NCBI GenBank assembly: GCA_021292105.1
Contig: CM037874.1
Span: 22,503,534 to 22,567,533 of the forward strand
Source: Anadara kagoshimensis
Lineage: Eukaryota; Mollusca; Bivalvia; Arcoida; Arcidae
DNA length: 64,000 nt
Direction: 5' to 3'
Shown: positions 1 through 11,502 of the stretch, piece by piece
How the letters are laid out: each line of letters opens with the position of its first letter
Position numbering within the stretch: the first letter of the stretch is position 1
Position numbers and translations under genes: made by a program
The notes under the pieces: model-generated
Database searches by the model: none
What the model was told of the DNA's origin: nothing
Seen by the model: the letters and a program-made list of their open reading frames with translations, nothing else

Positions 1-100
1 TTTTATCTGTGCCTGTTTTCTAAGTACCTTCCAATAGGACGTTTCTGGGTTACTTAATATTCTGTCCGGTTCTGTATTTTATAATACACTTCCGGGAAAA

Positions 101-706
101 ATTTTAGGCATACCTACTTCCGGTTTTTGTTGTGAAGGACGCATAATTGCAAATACCGGGAAATTTGGTTGATTGTCAATTGATTGTAGAAGGCAAAGTA
201 TTGGTGTGCGATACCGGAATGCAATTCCCATGGTAGGAAAGGTCCCAGAAAATATCCTTTCATGGAAGATATTAGTTTTTTACTGTTTCCAACTAAGAAA
301 GACACAAGAAAAAGGAGGAAATGGTTAAATGCCATTAGAAACCTACTACTATCCAAAACCCTGGCACAGGATGTGTAGTCGGCATTTCAGCGAGTCCGAT
401 TATCCAGAACTATTCCCGTGGAATAATAACGGTGATGATACACCGACCAGGGCCGCCACTTCAATTTGAAATTAAAACCACCAGGAGCCCATGCAAAGAC
501 ATGGATGATGGGTACGTCATGTAATTGTTGTAAGATCAACTTAAATTTATCAGCAAATTTCTAATCAAACAATTACAAGTCTACTTAATTCCGGAACTTA
601 AGAATTGACGAAATGCCATATGATAAAATGATAATTTGAAGAAAGCTTTCGAAATCGTGTAAACACGTAAGTAAACCGGAAGTATGGATGCCTAAAATTT
701 TGACCA
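101..706. mobile_element. MITE-like element with ~30-bp inverted ends
   Basis: The sequence near 101-131 (AAATTTTAGGCAT followed by TACTTCCGGTTT) recurs as its reverse complement near 676-706, with a few mismatches. The interior has no convincing coding sequence; a minus-strand 80-codon frame at 114-356 resembles nothing known. The inverted ends and ~0.6-kb size suit a non-autonomous DNA element. No target duplication was identified, so the true ends may lie slightly outside. Confidence 0.4.
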
Positions 707-1133
707 CGTGACCCGATATACTACACAAAATGGGATTCCGGACTATCCCGGAAACGGCCTATTTAGGCTGAGCAAAACAAATGAAATTGTAGAATTTGAA
801 CAATTTTTGCGACTTTTTGGACAGCTGTTTTAAGCAATTGTTTCTTGTTCATTTTCTCTGTCAGAATCGACTATAATAGATTGATAACAAAAATAATATC
901 CAATTTTATGTAGGAGTAAATATTATTCATTTATATTAGTTATATTTATATTTGCATCATTGTTCGATATATGTATTGTTTATCTATTTTTGTAAATTAA
1001 ATCATGATTGTGACCGTTCTATGTAAAAAATACAAATTACAAATTTTCAAAACAATTCGGCTGAGCAAGGTATCCTAACAGTTACAAAATCACACGCATA
1101 GAAACAATTATTGATGTATTAAATATTATGAAA

Positions 1134-1290
1134 AGTTAATTCGATAGATCTGATGTTATTAGGTTTACACATTAAAAATATTTCTTAAATCCTAATTCGA
1201 TACTGATACAAGTTAATTCGATGGATCTGATGTTATTACGTTTATATATATTGAAATTTTTCTTAACACCGTAATTCTATACTGATACAA
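1134..1290. repeat. 77-bp direct tandem duplication in an SLC43 intron
   Basis: A segment beginning AGTTAATTCGAT at 1134 repeats at 1211, with about 85% identity by eye, giving two units. The second unit runs up to the splice donor of the last visible SLC43 exon (donor at 1296-1297). It is probably a slippage product and has no visible coding role. Confidence 0.6.
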
Positions 1291-1297
1291 TACATAC

Positions 1298-1558
1298 CTT
1301 TTTGGTTGTCTTTGAGAACTACTTCTAGTCTTTTGTTGATAGAACCAAGGAAGAACACGAAGAGTAAAACTAGGATTGACATAAATACTGTATGAATACA
1401 ATATATACTCAATTCAAATTTTGATGTGATTGGTGTATGAGTTTCTGCTTCCTTTGCTTTCTGTGCATCACTCTGGTCTTTCTCTTTTATTATTTCATTA
1501 GTTACAAAGTTATTCTTTTCCCGTCCTGATTCAGTTATTTGTCTTTCATCCAGTCCGC
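1298..1558 (-). CDS. SLC43-like exon, loop end and seventh helix (261 bp)
   Basis: The acceptor TTCATCAG (AG at 1560-1559) and donor GTATGT (1297-1292) bound this exon. It encodes a charged loop rich in Lys and Glu, then helix residues ending VLLFVFFLGSINKRLEVV. SLC43 proteins have a corresponding F(I/L)G(T/S)(L/I)N motif at this place. It ends in phase 1. No following exon is visible before position 1. Confidence 0.75.
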
Positions 1559-4500
1559 CTGATGAACAAAAAAGTCATTTTTTGAATACAAGTAAAAAAT
1601 CGATTTTCTCAGACCTAATAGTCCTGGAGTACTCGCAGAATATAAATATTTCAATAAAAAATACATATGCTTAGAGGCAACAGTCAAAAGGGTTTTTCAA
1701 TGTTATTTGATTGATTTAATTTATTATCATTCTTTGTTTTAAACATTTTCCTTAATAACATTAATTGAGACATTGCTAAAGGTTAAATAACTAGGTTGTA
1801 CTTGTTATTTTTATTGTAAACGAACATCTTTGAAACCGTAAATAGGTATTTTTTATAACCGTTTCGATGTCATCTGTCATTACTTTTGCTCATATGAGAG
1901 GTGACGTAAATTCTGCTCCGGGGCTGTACAGTATGTGTATTTTGTCATAATTTATTTTACCTTTTGTATTATTAGATTCGTCTATATATTTTTCATCCTT
2001 CGATACATAAGCAAGACTTTTTATTCCAGAGTCTACTTCAAGTACTGGATTATCATAATAGTTATGTATCAATGTGTTTGTACCACTGATGATCAAGTGA
2101 AGTGTTGCCAGTCCAATGAAAGAATACTTTCTGCTGATACCATTATCATACAATGCCTAAAAATCAAAGTATTCAAAAACAAACATATTAATCCATGTCC
2201 GAATCATAATCCAGAAGCAAAGTAAAAACTGTGGAACTGACAAGTTAAGTAAGACACGTGAACTTCAACAAGGGAAGTGAGGCCGGATGCTCCGTAATGG
2301 TAAGCACCTCCTGTTTAGCTAGCTACATCAGTCACGTGTGTAATCAAAATTGTGTAAAAGGTACATGGAACTATGGGACGGCAAATATATCTAGGGCAAT
2401 CCTGGACACAGAGACATCAAACGTATCAACAATACTATGATGTTATTTCAATTAAACCACAAAAATTTAAGATCCACCTTCAAATCACAATCCCAAAAAA
2501 TTGAAAACGTGAGAAAATGAGTTAAATGTTGACCTGTGGTAAGACTGTGTGCGCCGGAAAAGTAGGCATCTCTTGTAATGCTAGATACATTCGTCACGTA
2601 TGAAATCAGGATTGTTTTTAAAAAAATGGAAACGTTGTGACGTCAATGTATTCAAATAATTAAAAAAGTATAATACAATACATAAAATGCGTTGTATCCA
2701 AAACAAGACAAATGACCAACCACACATTATGTGAACGGTCACAGCGAACAAAAAGAAAAAAAAATACAACACCATGCATGGTGATATCAGAATCTGCGAA
2801 AAACACACATTTTAACATTGATAACAAAACAAAGGACACAAATAATTAGTACTAGATACTAATATAATATGAATAGGAGGTAGGAAAACAATCGCGTGTA
2901 TGTAAAATGAGAGCTTATTTTCGTTATAGGGATGATTTTTGGGTGGCTTATGTTTCTAGCTAGGTTTTATTTTTTTTACTCTTCCCGAGTATCCACCTTC
3001 CACATCCCTGTTGGTAGTACGCCAGTTAAATTAAATATTTCCAGTTGTTATTGTTTTTACTTTTCTTTTGGGATGGTATATTAGTGTTTGATGTTGGATA
3101 AATTCGTCAATGCAAAAGATAAACGTTTTATCAACTCATTTAAAATAAAGATTCACAAATGATATTAATCTTAACAAACATGCCAAACCATGCCAAAAAA
3201 AAGTAAAACGTAATTCAAGAACTCAATTATTCTTTAATTTGTTTTCCATTTTAGACACATTTATACAGAGTTAACTGTATTACTAATGGTCAACAGATTT
3301 AAATACAATTAACACTTTCATTTTGGACTTGAAATTGAACTTGAGACTGAACTTAATGGTGTAATCGATCTGAACTGCTTTGAAATATAAACAAGTACTG
3401 TCTACCCCTGTTATATATAAAGAGTCATTGCTTTACTATATAACATCCACGTACCTTAATCACCCTGGTCATAATTGAAGAGGTGTCATAGCTTCCAAAC
3501 AATAAACCAAGATAAAAGAAGGACCCACCAGTTAAAAGTGAAGACACCTAGAAACGATAAAATAGAAAATGAAATGCTTCTGCAAATGAGTTATGTGCTA
3601 TAGCCAACGCTCAACGAACCAAGGAAAGCGACACAATAAATGAAAATAAATATTGTTTATACAGATGTGATAAAAAAAAAAAATTGACAAATCAGCAGAC
3701 ACAAGTCAAATCGATAAAAGCTTTTGTGAACGTCTATGCATCCATCGTTACAGCAACATAGAAAGTTACGTTAAATGAAACTTTGCAACATAACTGAAAA
3801 TTACCATCTTAAAAGCTTTATTTTCAATATATTTTGTTACAATCTGGAAAAAGAAGTACAGATAAGACTGGCGAGGATTTAAAGAAACAAATTAATATAC
3901 AGTAAAACATGAATATAACGAACATGCTTACACCGAATACATGGGTAGTGCGAAGTTACTTATTGGTCCCGACCACTCCACTATACAAGTCTATATTAAA
4001 TTCACAGGTTATAACGAAGTTGTTTATTGCGAATTTTTGGTTATTGCAAATAGAAATTTTGTCCCCTAGAACAACATTTATTACTACTTTTGCCCGTTTA
4101 GTGCGAAGTCAATTTTACACGCATCGAGAAAAACCTCTGACTTACCTGTAAAAATGGACGTTAAAATTGTATACATAAAACGCGGACCTCATCAATAAAT
4201 TATAAGAAGAGAAAACGAGACTGATGATCAGATTACTACTTCCGGTTATGTTAACATTGACAAAGTGCGAACTATCGGATGAATTGTGAATTTGGTTTTA
4301 GTCATTAGTGACGATCAGGATAGTGACAGTGATAACGATTTCTGTGAGTTAGATCATTCTTTAATTACAAGTGTTTACACAGGTTGTTGCTGTAGCTGGC
4401 TTAACAGGATATGTTTACCCTTCTGGAGCAAACACCCCATCTCATCTCCCTCTTGGGAGTTCAAGGGATTGTGATTTCGACATGGATTTATATGTTTGTT

Positions 4501-6328
4501 TTGGTTATAAAACGTGTAAGGAGTACATATTGATGATAAATATATAACATGAATGGTAAACATAGCGTTTAAACTTGACTGCTAAACACTGATCCAACAT
4601 CAAAGTGAAAACACAAATGATGTTCTTCATTTGTGATTAAGATATTAACTATAAAAATTAATATTTATAAATTAGGACTAGCGGTTCTTTCCTATATTTC
4701 AACAATTTCTTTGGTATACATACCCTTTGAAGTGAAAGCCAAGCATAGTGCTCCAGCAATAAATATAGGCCTGTTAACAAAATTAATTGAAATAAACATT
4801 AAAGTAAAAAGAAACAATTTTGCTTTACTCAATACAATGTAATAGATATTTTTTTTTCTTTTTTTGCATCTAACAACTTATGTACTCGAACAATATTTCG
4901 TCGACTGTTTGGTAAAAATAATTTTAATTTTTGTTCACCCCAGAAACATGACAGAACAGAAAGTGTTTACCTCAAACGACGATGCATATCGTACATGAGC
5001 AGTATACATTATAAAAATGTATTTGGAATTTGATAATTAGCACAATCGATGCAATCAAACCTGTCTATTAAGGCAGCCAAAGGGAACCAGTAAAAGTGGC
5101 ATTTATGGGCAGGTGACCTTTATATACAATAATATGAATAAAGAACAATTGGGATACAATTCTACTGACATTTATAAGCAGGTCGTCCTTATATAGAGGT
5201 GACCCTTAAAACAGGTTGGACTGTATATACAAATATATATTTAACTTGATTCACAAGACTTACACATGATCATATAACCGAATTTTGCTTTTACATCACA
5301 ACATTTCTGGGAATAGCATTTAGCACATAAACATTACCCTACTATACACAATTGGTATGTTAACCTAACAAACTCATCATTAACGAGACCGGTCAGTTGG
5401 TTGTAAATATCAATAAAGTGGTAAAAAGCGTTCCGAATTTTCAAATGATAATATTTTAATTATAAATTGCATCATACAAGACTAAATAGAATATATTTTG
5501 AATGCATCAAATACAAATATACCAATGCATTTCCAATCACATTACCAAAAAAAATTGAAAATATTTTGAAAATTGGGAAGTCATCACAGTATTGTTGATA
5601 AGTTTGATGTCTCTGTGTCCAGGATTGCCTTGGCGTCTCATAGTTCCATGTTCCTTTCACACAATTTAAATTACACACGTGGCGGGTGTAGCTAGCTAAA
5701 CAGTAGGTGCTTACCCTTTCGGAGCACCCGGCCACACTCCCCTGGTGGAAGTTCACGTGTCTAACCTAACTTGTCAGTTCCAAAGTTTTTACTTTGCTTC
5801 TGGATTGTGATTCGGAAATGGATTAGTATGTTTGTTTTTTAAGCTTGACCTTCCACCAAGATTTAGACCGGGTGTTTCGAAAAGATAAAAAAATTGTTTT
5901 GATAGCTACATATGCGACGTTTTAATTAAAATTTGAGAATAAAAGGAACTTGGAACTATCTGGAATGATTCTTGCTATGTCTTTTCAGAAGGAACAAAAG
6001 TTTATTAAAGCAACATTTTAACAAACAACCAGATAACCAACCTTTATTGTTGACATCGGGAACCGTTGGATTCGATATCACGACAGAAAATGTTTGGTGT
6101 TTGGTGTTTTTGAAGATTCGTTTTTGACGAATTTTGGGAATGTCAAATTTCAAAAATGCCACAACTATTGCAAAATTTTATGAAATCAATGTAAGAAACC
6201 TTAATTATGGCGAAGGATTGTAATTGAGACAGTAGTAGTGTCATGTGCTAATTTGTAATTTTTTATGAAATCAAGTGCTTATGATCAAATTTTGGCATGT
6301 TTTAATACATAATTTTCAAAATAATTAC

Positions 6329-6370
<42 letters not shown>

Positions 6371-7185
6371 TAAATAAAAAAACCTCTACTGTTCATCTTT
6401 CTGTTCATTGTTTATTTTGTATATAATATACGAGTTGTAAGTATGTGACACAAATGTGTACATTCTGTTATATCATGCGAAACGTTTGAGCTATATTTAT
6501 TATATGAAAGTGTAACCAGTTCACTAGAAATTAATTATGTTGGAGGTGTTCAGAAAATCTTAAACACATACATACTTATGTTACTTTTTTGCTATGAGAA
6601 TAAATTAACATCTCTAATCAAATCAGAGATTATAATTATGTTTTTTTTTTCTTATCATCACTCGTTATTCGACGTTTGAGAGACAAGTGAGACATATCCT
6701 TATCCTGTTTGCTGAAATCTAGTACTTGTTCATTGAGAAACATAAAATTTCATATAATGCTTACATGAAAACTATCCTTGCCTTGCTTGATCCTATTAGT
6801 TGAATAATTTTTCCAATGATTACATTAGATGTAACCCCACACACACCTGCAATACCGAACCAAAGATTGAAACGCTCATCTTGCTCTGTACACGAATGGC
6901 TCAGAATCAGGTCACTCTTTTCCGCTAATTGCTTGATCCCAGTGGTAGTGTTAGATAGTAATGTTGAGTTATTTAAACGAAGACACAAATCGGAGTAGAT
7001 GCCTTCCTCTTTCAAAAGGTAGAGCAAAGTTCCCCAGCCATATGGTATTCCACCAAACATTGCAGTCTCTAATATTGAAAGCAGAGCAAATATTCGAACT
7101 TTCCACTGTCGTGATTCATTTTGAATAGAACAAGCCTTCCCTTTATCCATTACTAAGTGTCGGTCTGATTTGACAAATAGTTTAA
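1298..7185 (-). CDS. SLC43-like (SLC43A3-type) transporter gene, partial, five exons seen
   Basis: The product is a multi-pass plasma-membrane transporter of the major facilitator superfamily, SLC43 family. Known members carry large neutral amino acids (A1, A2) or purine nucleobases (A3); which applies here cannot be told. Visible exons in transcript order are 7185-6765, 4770-4724, 3547-3455, 2156-1961 and 1558-1298, all with AG/GT borders. Family hallmarks: a first helix with GGIPYGWGTLLYLLKEEG, a Cys-bearing extracellular loop ending in TEQDERFNLWF, ALYDNGISRKYSF, a long acidic/Lys-rich cytoplasmic loop, then a helix ending in FFLGSINKRLE. Exons 1-2 and the last three join in phase, but the exon covering helices 3-4 between 4724 and 3547 was not found. 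The C-terminal half would lie beyond position 1. Exon order and phase argue for a live gene; the missing exon leaves decay possible. Confidence 0.8.
1961..2156 (-). CDS. SLC43-like exon with central loop (196 bp)
   Basis: The acceptor TTTTTAG (AG at 2158-2157) opens phase-0 sequence ALYDNGISRKYSFIGLATLH, a close match to the helix that precedes the big cytoplasmic loop in SLC43A3. The loop that follows is rich in Asp, Glu, Lys and Asn. The donor is GTAAAA at 1960-1955. It ends in phase 1, and the next exon supplies the two bases needed. Confidence 0.75.
2178..2440 (+). repeat. Interspersed repeat family A, copy 1
   Basis: About 260 bp, starting near AAACAAACATATTAATCC and ending near CAACAATACT. 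Other copies lie at 4425, 5585, 8840, 34405, 39885, 48970, 49765, 53925 and 54110. Shared landmarks are ACACGTGAACTTC, GGGTAAGCACCTCC or a variant, the palindrome TAGCTAGCTA, and ACATGGAACTATGGGACG. It has no tRNA-like box and no reading frame shared between copies. Confidence 0.75.
2441..3454. other. SLC43 intron, nothing recognised
   Basis: AT-rich sequence between two SLC43 exons. The short open frames here (for example at 2581-2808) have no recognisable similarity and no splice context. Confidence 0.5.
3455..3547 (-). CDS. SLC43-like middle exon (93 bp)
   Basis: The acceptor TTTCTAG (AG at 3549-3548) and donor GTACGT (3454-3449) enclose 31 whole codons ending SYDTSSIMTRVIK, equivalent to the NGAFDSSS...IKLLYE segment of SLC43A3. 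It is phase 0 at both ends and joins directly to the next exon (ALYDNGIS). Its start phase does not match the end of exon 2, which is why an exon is thought to be missing between them. Confidence 0.7.
3899..4170. mobile_element. pogo-like MITE fragment, family P copy 1
   Basis: The left end TACAGTAAAACATGAATA followed by TAACGAAC matches the inverted ends of the element at 51538-51690. The interior has further TATAACGAAG and GTGCGAAGT motifs, as in Tigger/pogo mini-elements. The right end is unclear. It lies in the SLC43 intron where an exon was expected. Confidence 0.4.
4425..4500 (-). repeat. Repeat family A, truncated copy
   Basis: This minus-oriented fragment keeps only one end of the repeat: a GGGAGTTC-like segment, GGATTGTGATT, then GGATTTATATGTTTG. 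It is clearly related to the matching end of the copy at 5585-5848. Confidence 0.55.
4724..4770 (-). CDS. SLC43-like exon 2 (47 bp)
   Basis: The acceptor TTAACAG (AG at 4772-4771) and donor GTATGT (4723-4718) frame a 47-base exon reading MPIFIAGALCLAFTSK when joined to exon 1. This matches the hydrophobic third-helix region of SLC43 proteins, including the family-typical AFTS. It ends in phase 1. The small size and in-phase fit make chance unlikely. Confidence 0.75.
5041..5228. mobile_element. TIR mini-element, family C copy 1
   Basis: The ends are AACCTGTCTATTAAGGC near 5058 and TATAGAGGTGACCC followed by AACAGGTTGGACTGT near 5195-5228, roughly inverted repeats of each other. The core phrase AGTAAAAGTGGCATTTATGG is shared, with changes, with the copy at 46188. 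No coding capacity. Confidence 0.55.
5585..5848 (-). repeat. Repeat family A, near full-length copy (minus)
   Basis: It reads, in reverse, the same landmarks as the 2178 and 8840 copies: CAACAATACT, CAGAGACATC, CCATGTTCC, TAGCTAGC, GGTGCTTACCC, CACGTG. About 90% identical to the 8840 copy by eye. It lies in the first SLC43 intron. Confidence 0.75.
5850..6764. other. SLC43 first intron, otherwise featureless part
   Basis: AT-rich intron sequence. Apart from the (AAT)n tract, no exon, RNA gene or recognisable repeat was seen on either strand. Confidence 0.5.
6327..6371. repeat. (AAT)n microsatellite
   Basis: About 15 uninterrupted TAA/AAT units in the first intron of the SLC43-like gene. Confidence 0.9.
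6765..7185 (-). CDS. SLC43-like exon 1 (start codon exon)
   Basis: A splice acceptor (TTTGCAG, AG at 7187-7186) opens this exon in the 5' UTR. The ATG at 7150-7148 starts MDKGKACSIQ, giving 128 codons plus two bases. Residues 17-45 form the first membrane helix. The loop carries C56 and C87 and Asn-glycosylation sequons at N60, N61 and N67, as usual in the first extracellular loop of this family. A second helix starts near residue 96. The donor is GTAAGC at 6764-6759. The leftover AT pairs with the G of the next exon to make Met. Confidence 0.85.
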
Positions 7186-7331
7186 CTGCAAAGGTAACCA
7201 AAATCATAAAAAACTAAACAGAATACACGTCACTTATCTATATCATATGTTCGTTCTACTGTTGTTTTTTATACAATAATTATTTAAATCTTTTACGGGT
7301 ACTACCATTTTCTCTGCAATGTTTGCATTTA

Positions 7332-8611
7332 CGAGGGGTCAAAAAAGTTCATAGAATGGGGTATATATTGCCGCAACAAACCATACATTTTATTATTATT
7401 TTTCAATACAGTCCCCATTGACCCCAATGTACTAAACCCACTTTTCTTTCAGACTGTCTATAGAAGTCGTCGGTTTGGTTCTGAAACCATGCCTCTGTAG
7501 CAGCCTTAAGTCCACCATCACAAGAACTCTGATTCCCCGTAAACAGGATTTCAAATTTCTAAATAGGAAATAATCACTGGGTGCCAAATCGGGACTATAG
7601 GGTGGGTGATTAAGTTGTTCGAACTTGCATTCACGAATCGCTGCTTGTGCAATCCTTGACTTGTGCACAGGAGCATTGTCGTGAAGAAGCAATACCCCTC
7701 GGCTCAACTTTCCCCTCCTTTTTAATTTAATAGCAGCTTTCAGCTGCTCCATTAGATTAGCATAGTAAGCCCCAGTGATAGAAATTCCAGCAGGTTTATA
7801 ATTGATTAACAGAACACCCTTAGAATCTCAAAACACAGTGGCCATGACTTTGCCAACTGATGGTTGGGTTTTGAATTTCTTTGGTGTGGTGAGCCAGGAG
7901 GCTTCCATTGCATGGACTCTTTTTTGGTTTCTGGGTCTTAATGATGAATCCATGTTTCGTCACCACTTACTAAACGTAAATGGAAGCTCTCCGGGTCATC
8001 ATTATAAATGCCAAGAAGCTCCCGACTTGACTAAAGTCTTTGGAAGCGATCCTGCAGATTAAGGTTTCTGGGGACCCATCTTGCGGATACTTTTGATACC
8101 CCAAGATGCTCGTGGATAACCGTGTATACACTTCCATGTGAAATGTCACACTCCCTAGCTATGTCATCAATCCTAATTCGACGATCATTCATGATGAGGG
8201 TCTCCACAGACGTGACAATTTCCTTTGTGATGGCATCAGATGGCCGACCTGATCGTAGGTCATCCTTCAATGAGGTGCAAATACGTTTAAATTCATCTGA
8301 CCATTTTGCCACTGTGGAATAGGCAGGACCACTGACACGTACACATCGGCCATTCGCCGGTGAATTTCTTTGGCATTTGATCCCTATACTGCGTAGAACT
8401 TTATTACTGCCCTAAACTCAACATTTTGATTTTCCATCATTGTTTGCTGGTCACTAACTTTGAATGCTGTTGAGAATTACACAAACATGTTGTGACAAAT
8501 AAACTCGATATGTTTAAAATGGCGGAATGTTGTGTTGTCTAAATAAGTAAAGAAAATGTGTGTTACGCTTGGCTGAATACGATATCTTATGAACTTTCTG
8601 ACTTCCCCTCG
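7332..8611 (-). mobile_element. mariner-type transposon, inactive
   Basis: A 1280-bp element with ~28-bp terminal inverted repeats. The left end begins CGAGGGGTCAAAAAAGTTCA and the right end, reversed, begins CGAGGGGAAGTCAGAAAGTT. TA dinucleotides flank it at 7330-7331 and 8612-8613, the target duplication expected for Tc1/mariner. Length, ends and the encoded transposase all agree. It sits just upstream of the first SLC43 exon. Confidence 0.92.
7432..8440 (-). pseudogene. mariner transposase, disrupted
   Basis: The protein would cut and paste the surrounding element. Reading from 8440 down: the N-terminus MENQNVEFRAVIKF; a helix-turn-helix and linker region at 8312-8031 with AKWSDEFKR, GRPSDA, DDIARECDISHGSVYTVIHE and the WVPRNL linker motif; the first catalytic Asp in VSGDETWIHH; the second in LLHDNAPVH; the third in YSPDLAPSDY, giving the mariner D,D34D arrangement. 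The frame is broken by an early stop after residue ~17, by frameshifts, by a stop right after the first catalytic motif, and by a shift before HDNAPVH. All catalytic residues survive, but no full-length product can be made. Confidence 0.9.
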
Positions 8612-8839
8612 TAAAACATGCTAAAACTTATTGTTTGCTTTTGTTATGAAGTATGCATGATATAATAATAAAAGCAAATACAAAAAAACTAGATATATAG
8701 AATTCACATCAGGCTGTTACATTCGCAATGTTTTTTATATCTTAAATTTGTTTATATACCAAAAAAGCGAAGGTCATAAACAAACTGAAATTATATATTT
8801 AATAAATTTTTTAAACATGAATATGAAATATGTAATAAA

Positions 8840-9110
8840 AAACAAACATACTAATCCATGTCCGAATCACAATCCAGAGGCAAAATAAAAATTTTGGAAC
8901 TGACAAGCTGATTTAGACACGTGAACTTCCACCAGGGAAGTGAGACCGGGTGCTCCAGAAGGGTAAAAACCTCCTGTGTAGCTAGCTACACCCGCCACGT
9001 ATGTGATCAAAATTGTGTGAAAAGAACATGGAACTATGGGACGTCAAATATATCCAGGGCAATTCTCGACATAGAGACATCAAACTTATCAACAATACTC
9101 GAACAACAAT
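8840..9110 (+). repeat. Repeat family A, full copy (plus)
   Basis: A full copy beginning AAAAAACAAACATACTAATC and ending in CAACAATACT. It keeps CACGTGAACTTCCACC, GTGCTCCAGAAGGGTAAA and TAGCTAGCTACACCC. It is the best reference copy in the window. Confidence 0.78.
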
Positions 9111-9154
9111 CTAATTTTATTTTATTAATTGATTTGTTACGATCGTGTTTGAAA

Positions 9155-9200
9155 ATAAATAAATAAATGAGTAAATAAATAAATGAATAAATAAATTGGT
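9155..9200. repeat. (AAAT)n microsatellite
   Basis: About 11 AAAT/AATG units directly downstream of the family A copy. Confidence 0.85.
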
Positions 9201-9249
9201 TCATATCTAAATGAAATACTAAAAGCAAATAAAGAACAAACATTCCAAT

Positions 9250-10120
9250 CGATGTTCAAAAGAGACAATCGTATAAGAAATGAATGTTGAATTTTTAATT
9301 TTATATAAATTATCAAAATGAGCACATGTCATTTTAATAAGTTAAAAATATACTCGCTCTATTAGGGATGGTTAATATAGTATGACATAACGAAAACGGA
9401 TGCAATAGCAGCCCGACGTCCTCTTATGGGTTGTTTAATTAAGAGATTGAAGACTTCATTGTAAACGAGACCATGTTCATAATCTTATTATTGGTTAAAC
9501 TGTTACATACGTTACCGATAAATAGTTTTTGTCATTTCGCTAGAAAAGTGAACATATCTGCCAATATCATGTGTTCTATTGATAAGTTTTACAATTTTAT
9601 AATGGAAAAAAAAGTTAATGATTTGTAATATAATAAAATTTAGCTGTCTTTTTATTGACTTAAAGTCATCTAGAGGTGCTACATACGTTACCGAATACAC
9701 TGTTTACTAAAGTGAAAATTATCTTGAAGATAATAAGTTTTGTACAATTCTTTTGGTTAGCAATTTTATCAAGACATATTTGTATTTTGATTTTAGTGTT
9801 GATTAGCGACTACCTGTTTGAAATTTTGTTTCTGTTACCGAGTTGAGAAAACAGAAATAATTTTAGTGTATTTTTGCGTAAAAATATTTTAATTTCTGTA
9901 GAATACAAACATCGCCATTATCATTTTTATATGCCGAAGTCATATCAAGTCACATTTTTAAATTAATAACAATGTTACCTAATGTTCAAGAATAATAAGC
10001 GTATAAATACTACTACCTGGTAAGACTATGATGAACTTTAACTACGGGCACGTAAATATCAACTCATTAAAATACAAATGGTATGTATGTAACAATAAAG
10101 TGAAATCGACCGTCTAGTGC
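9250..10120. other. Intergenic, nothing recognised
   Basis: AT-rich sequence with only short chance reading frames. The phrase TGCTACATACGTTACCGA-like occurs twice (near 9500 and 9678), a weak local duplication. Confidence 0.4.
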
Positions 10121-10126
10121 TCTGAT

Positions 10127-10320
10127 GCACCTCTGGAAATTTCCGAATAAGCCCTGGGAACGCATTCATGTAGACTTTGCCGGTCCGTTTCTCGGTAGTA
10201 TGTTTTTCATGACACGCTTTCAAAATGACCAACGCTTATAAGACCATCGAAGTTTTGCGGACTATTTTCGCAAACAATGGTGTTCCGACACAGCTCGTTA
10301 GCGATAACGGCCCGAAACCG
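10127..10320 (+). pseudogene. Gypsy-type LTR retrotransposon integrase fragment
   Basis: Translation gives PWERIHVDFAGPFLGSMFF, carrying the first catalytic Asp of the integrase core. After a shift, KTIEVLRTIFANNGVPTQLV leads to SDNGP with the second catalytic Asp. The ~60 residues usually found between these are mostly missing and the frame is broken, so this is a dead internal fragment. No LTRs were seen nearby. Confidence 0.82.
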
Positions 10321-10764
10321 GGGTACGTGACCACTAACAGGTGTACGTGATGTAAGATGCGGATGCATCAATTGTCGCGCAATAATATCAATGCAATTTG
10401 TTTCAATAAAAAGTCAGTTTGTAAAAAAAACAAACTCGTGTTCAGTTGTATAAAAAATCAATATGGCGCACTCCAGATACTGTGGTCATTCACAACAGTA
10501 AACACATGCATAATGGTATAAAAGTCGGTCTACTTTGATTTTCGGTTAAATACATAAATATATGGTGGGTACGTGCATGATAAAATGTTTAAAATTTAAA
10601 AACTTTTTAATTACTGTAGGATAGCAGAAAAATCATTTAACGTCATTTAATATTAGCGTAGCTATTTGAGATATTAACTAAAGACTGGTGGTAATTACAT
10701 AAAATTACAGGGGAGTAACTCATTTCTTAGTCGAATTTACGATGGCCGATATCACCCATGACAC

Positions 10765-10985
10765 TCTACAGTAGCGTTATTTTACTGTAGCGCGTCATTG
10801 ATGTACACATGTATTCTGAAAGTCTACAGTAAAATTTAATTGTTGCGCGTCATCGATGTACACATGCATTTTGACAGTTTACAGTATATTTATAATTAAC
10901 TGTAGCGCGTCGGAGAAATATATGATGACAACCTACAGTAAAATCTCAAACGCGTTACAGTTAAATTTAACAGTAGACTTAAGTA
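10765..10985. repeat. Degenerate ~60-80-bp tandem repeat
   Basis: Three diverged units share CTACAGTA, TGTAGCGCGTC and ATGTACACATG. The CTACAGTA/TACTGTAG pieces can pair, so the RNA or single strand could fold. Not recognised as a named family. Confidence 0.5.
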
Positions 10986-11502
10986 AAACGTTTACTTTTT
11001 ACAATGAATTCCTGTACTGTTAGAAATATTATTTTATTTTGTTCGAAGGACAAGGTAGGGTAACCAAATAATAATTTTTCAACGGTTAAAACATATGGAA
11101 GTGTAAATATGATTGATGTTCGAATATGTCTAAAAGGATGATTCTATATGTAAATGTGTATGTGGTAAAAATCTCAGTAAACTATTGCATTATATGTTTA
11201 ACACATATAATTCATTAGGTTTGTCTCCTTATAACTCTATACAAACATGGAACAAGTCAGTGAAATCAACACGTTTTTTAACAAATACACATAGAGCGCA
11301 TGCCTCTCCATTAAAGATATTTTGAATACAAAAACTACCTTATTTTATTGTTAGATATGCAAAGTATGGTTAATGGAGAGATATGCGCTGATAGTGAATT
11401 TTGTAAAAATCAACGTTTAGAGAGTTACCCCAATATAACCTCTTACTATACCGTAAGATACTCGTACTTAATATTAATAAACTCTCATTGTCAACAATTG
11501 CC

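Noticed and set aside
7802..8322. Plus-strand frames over the mariner element
   Set aside because: Antisense shadows of the transposase, which is recognisable on the minus strand.
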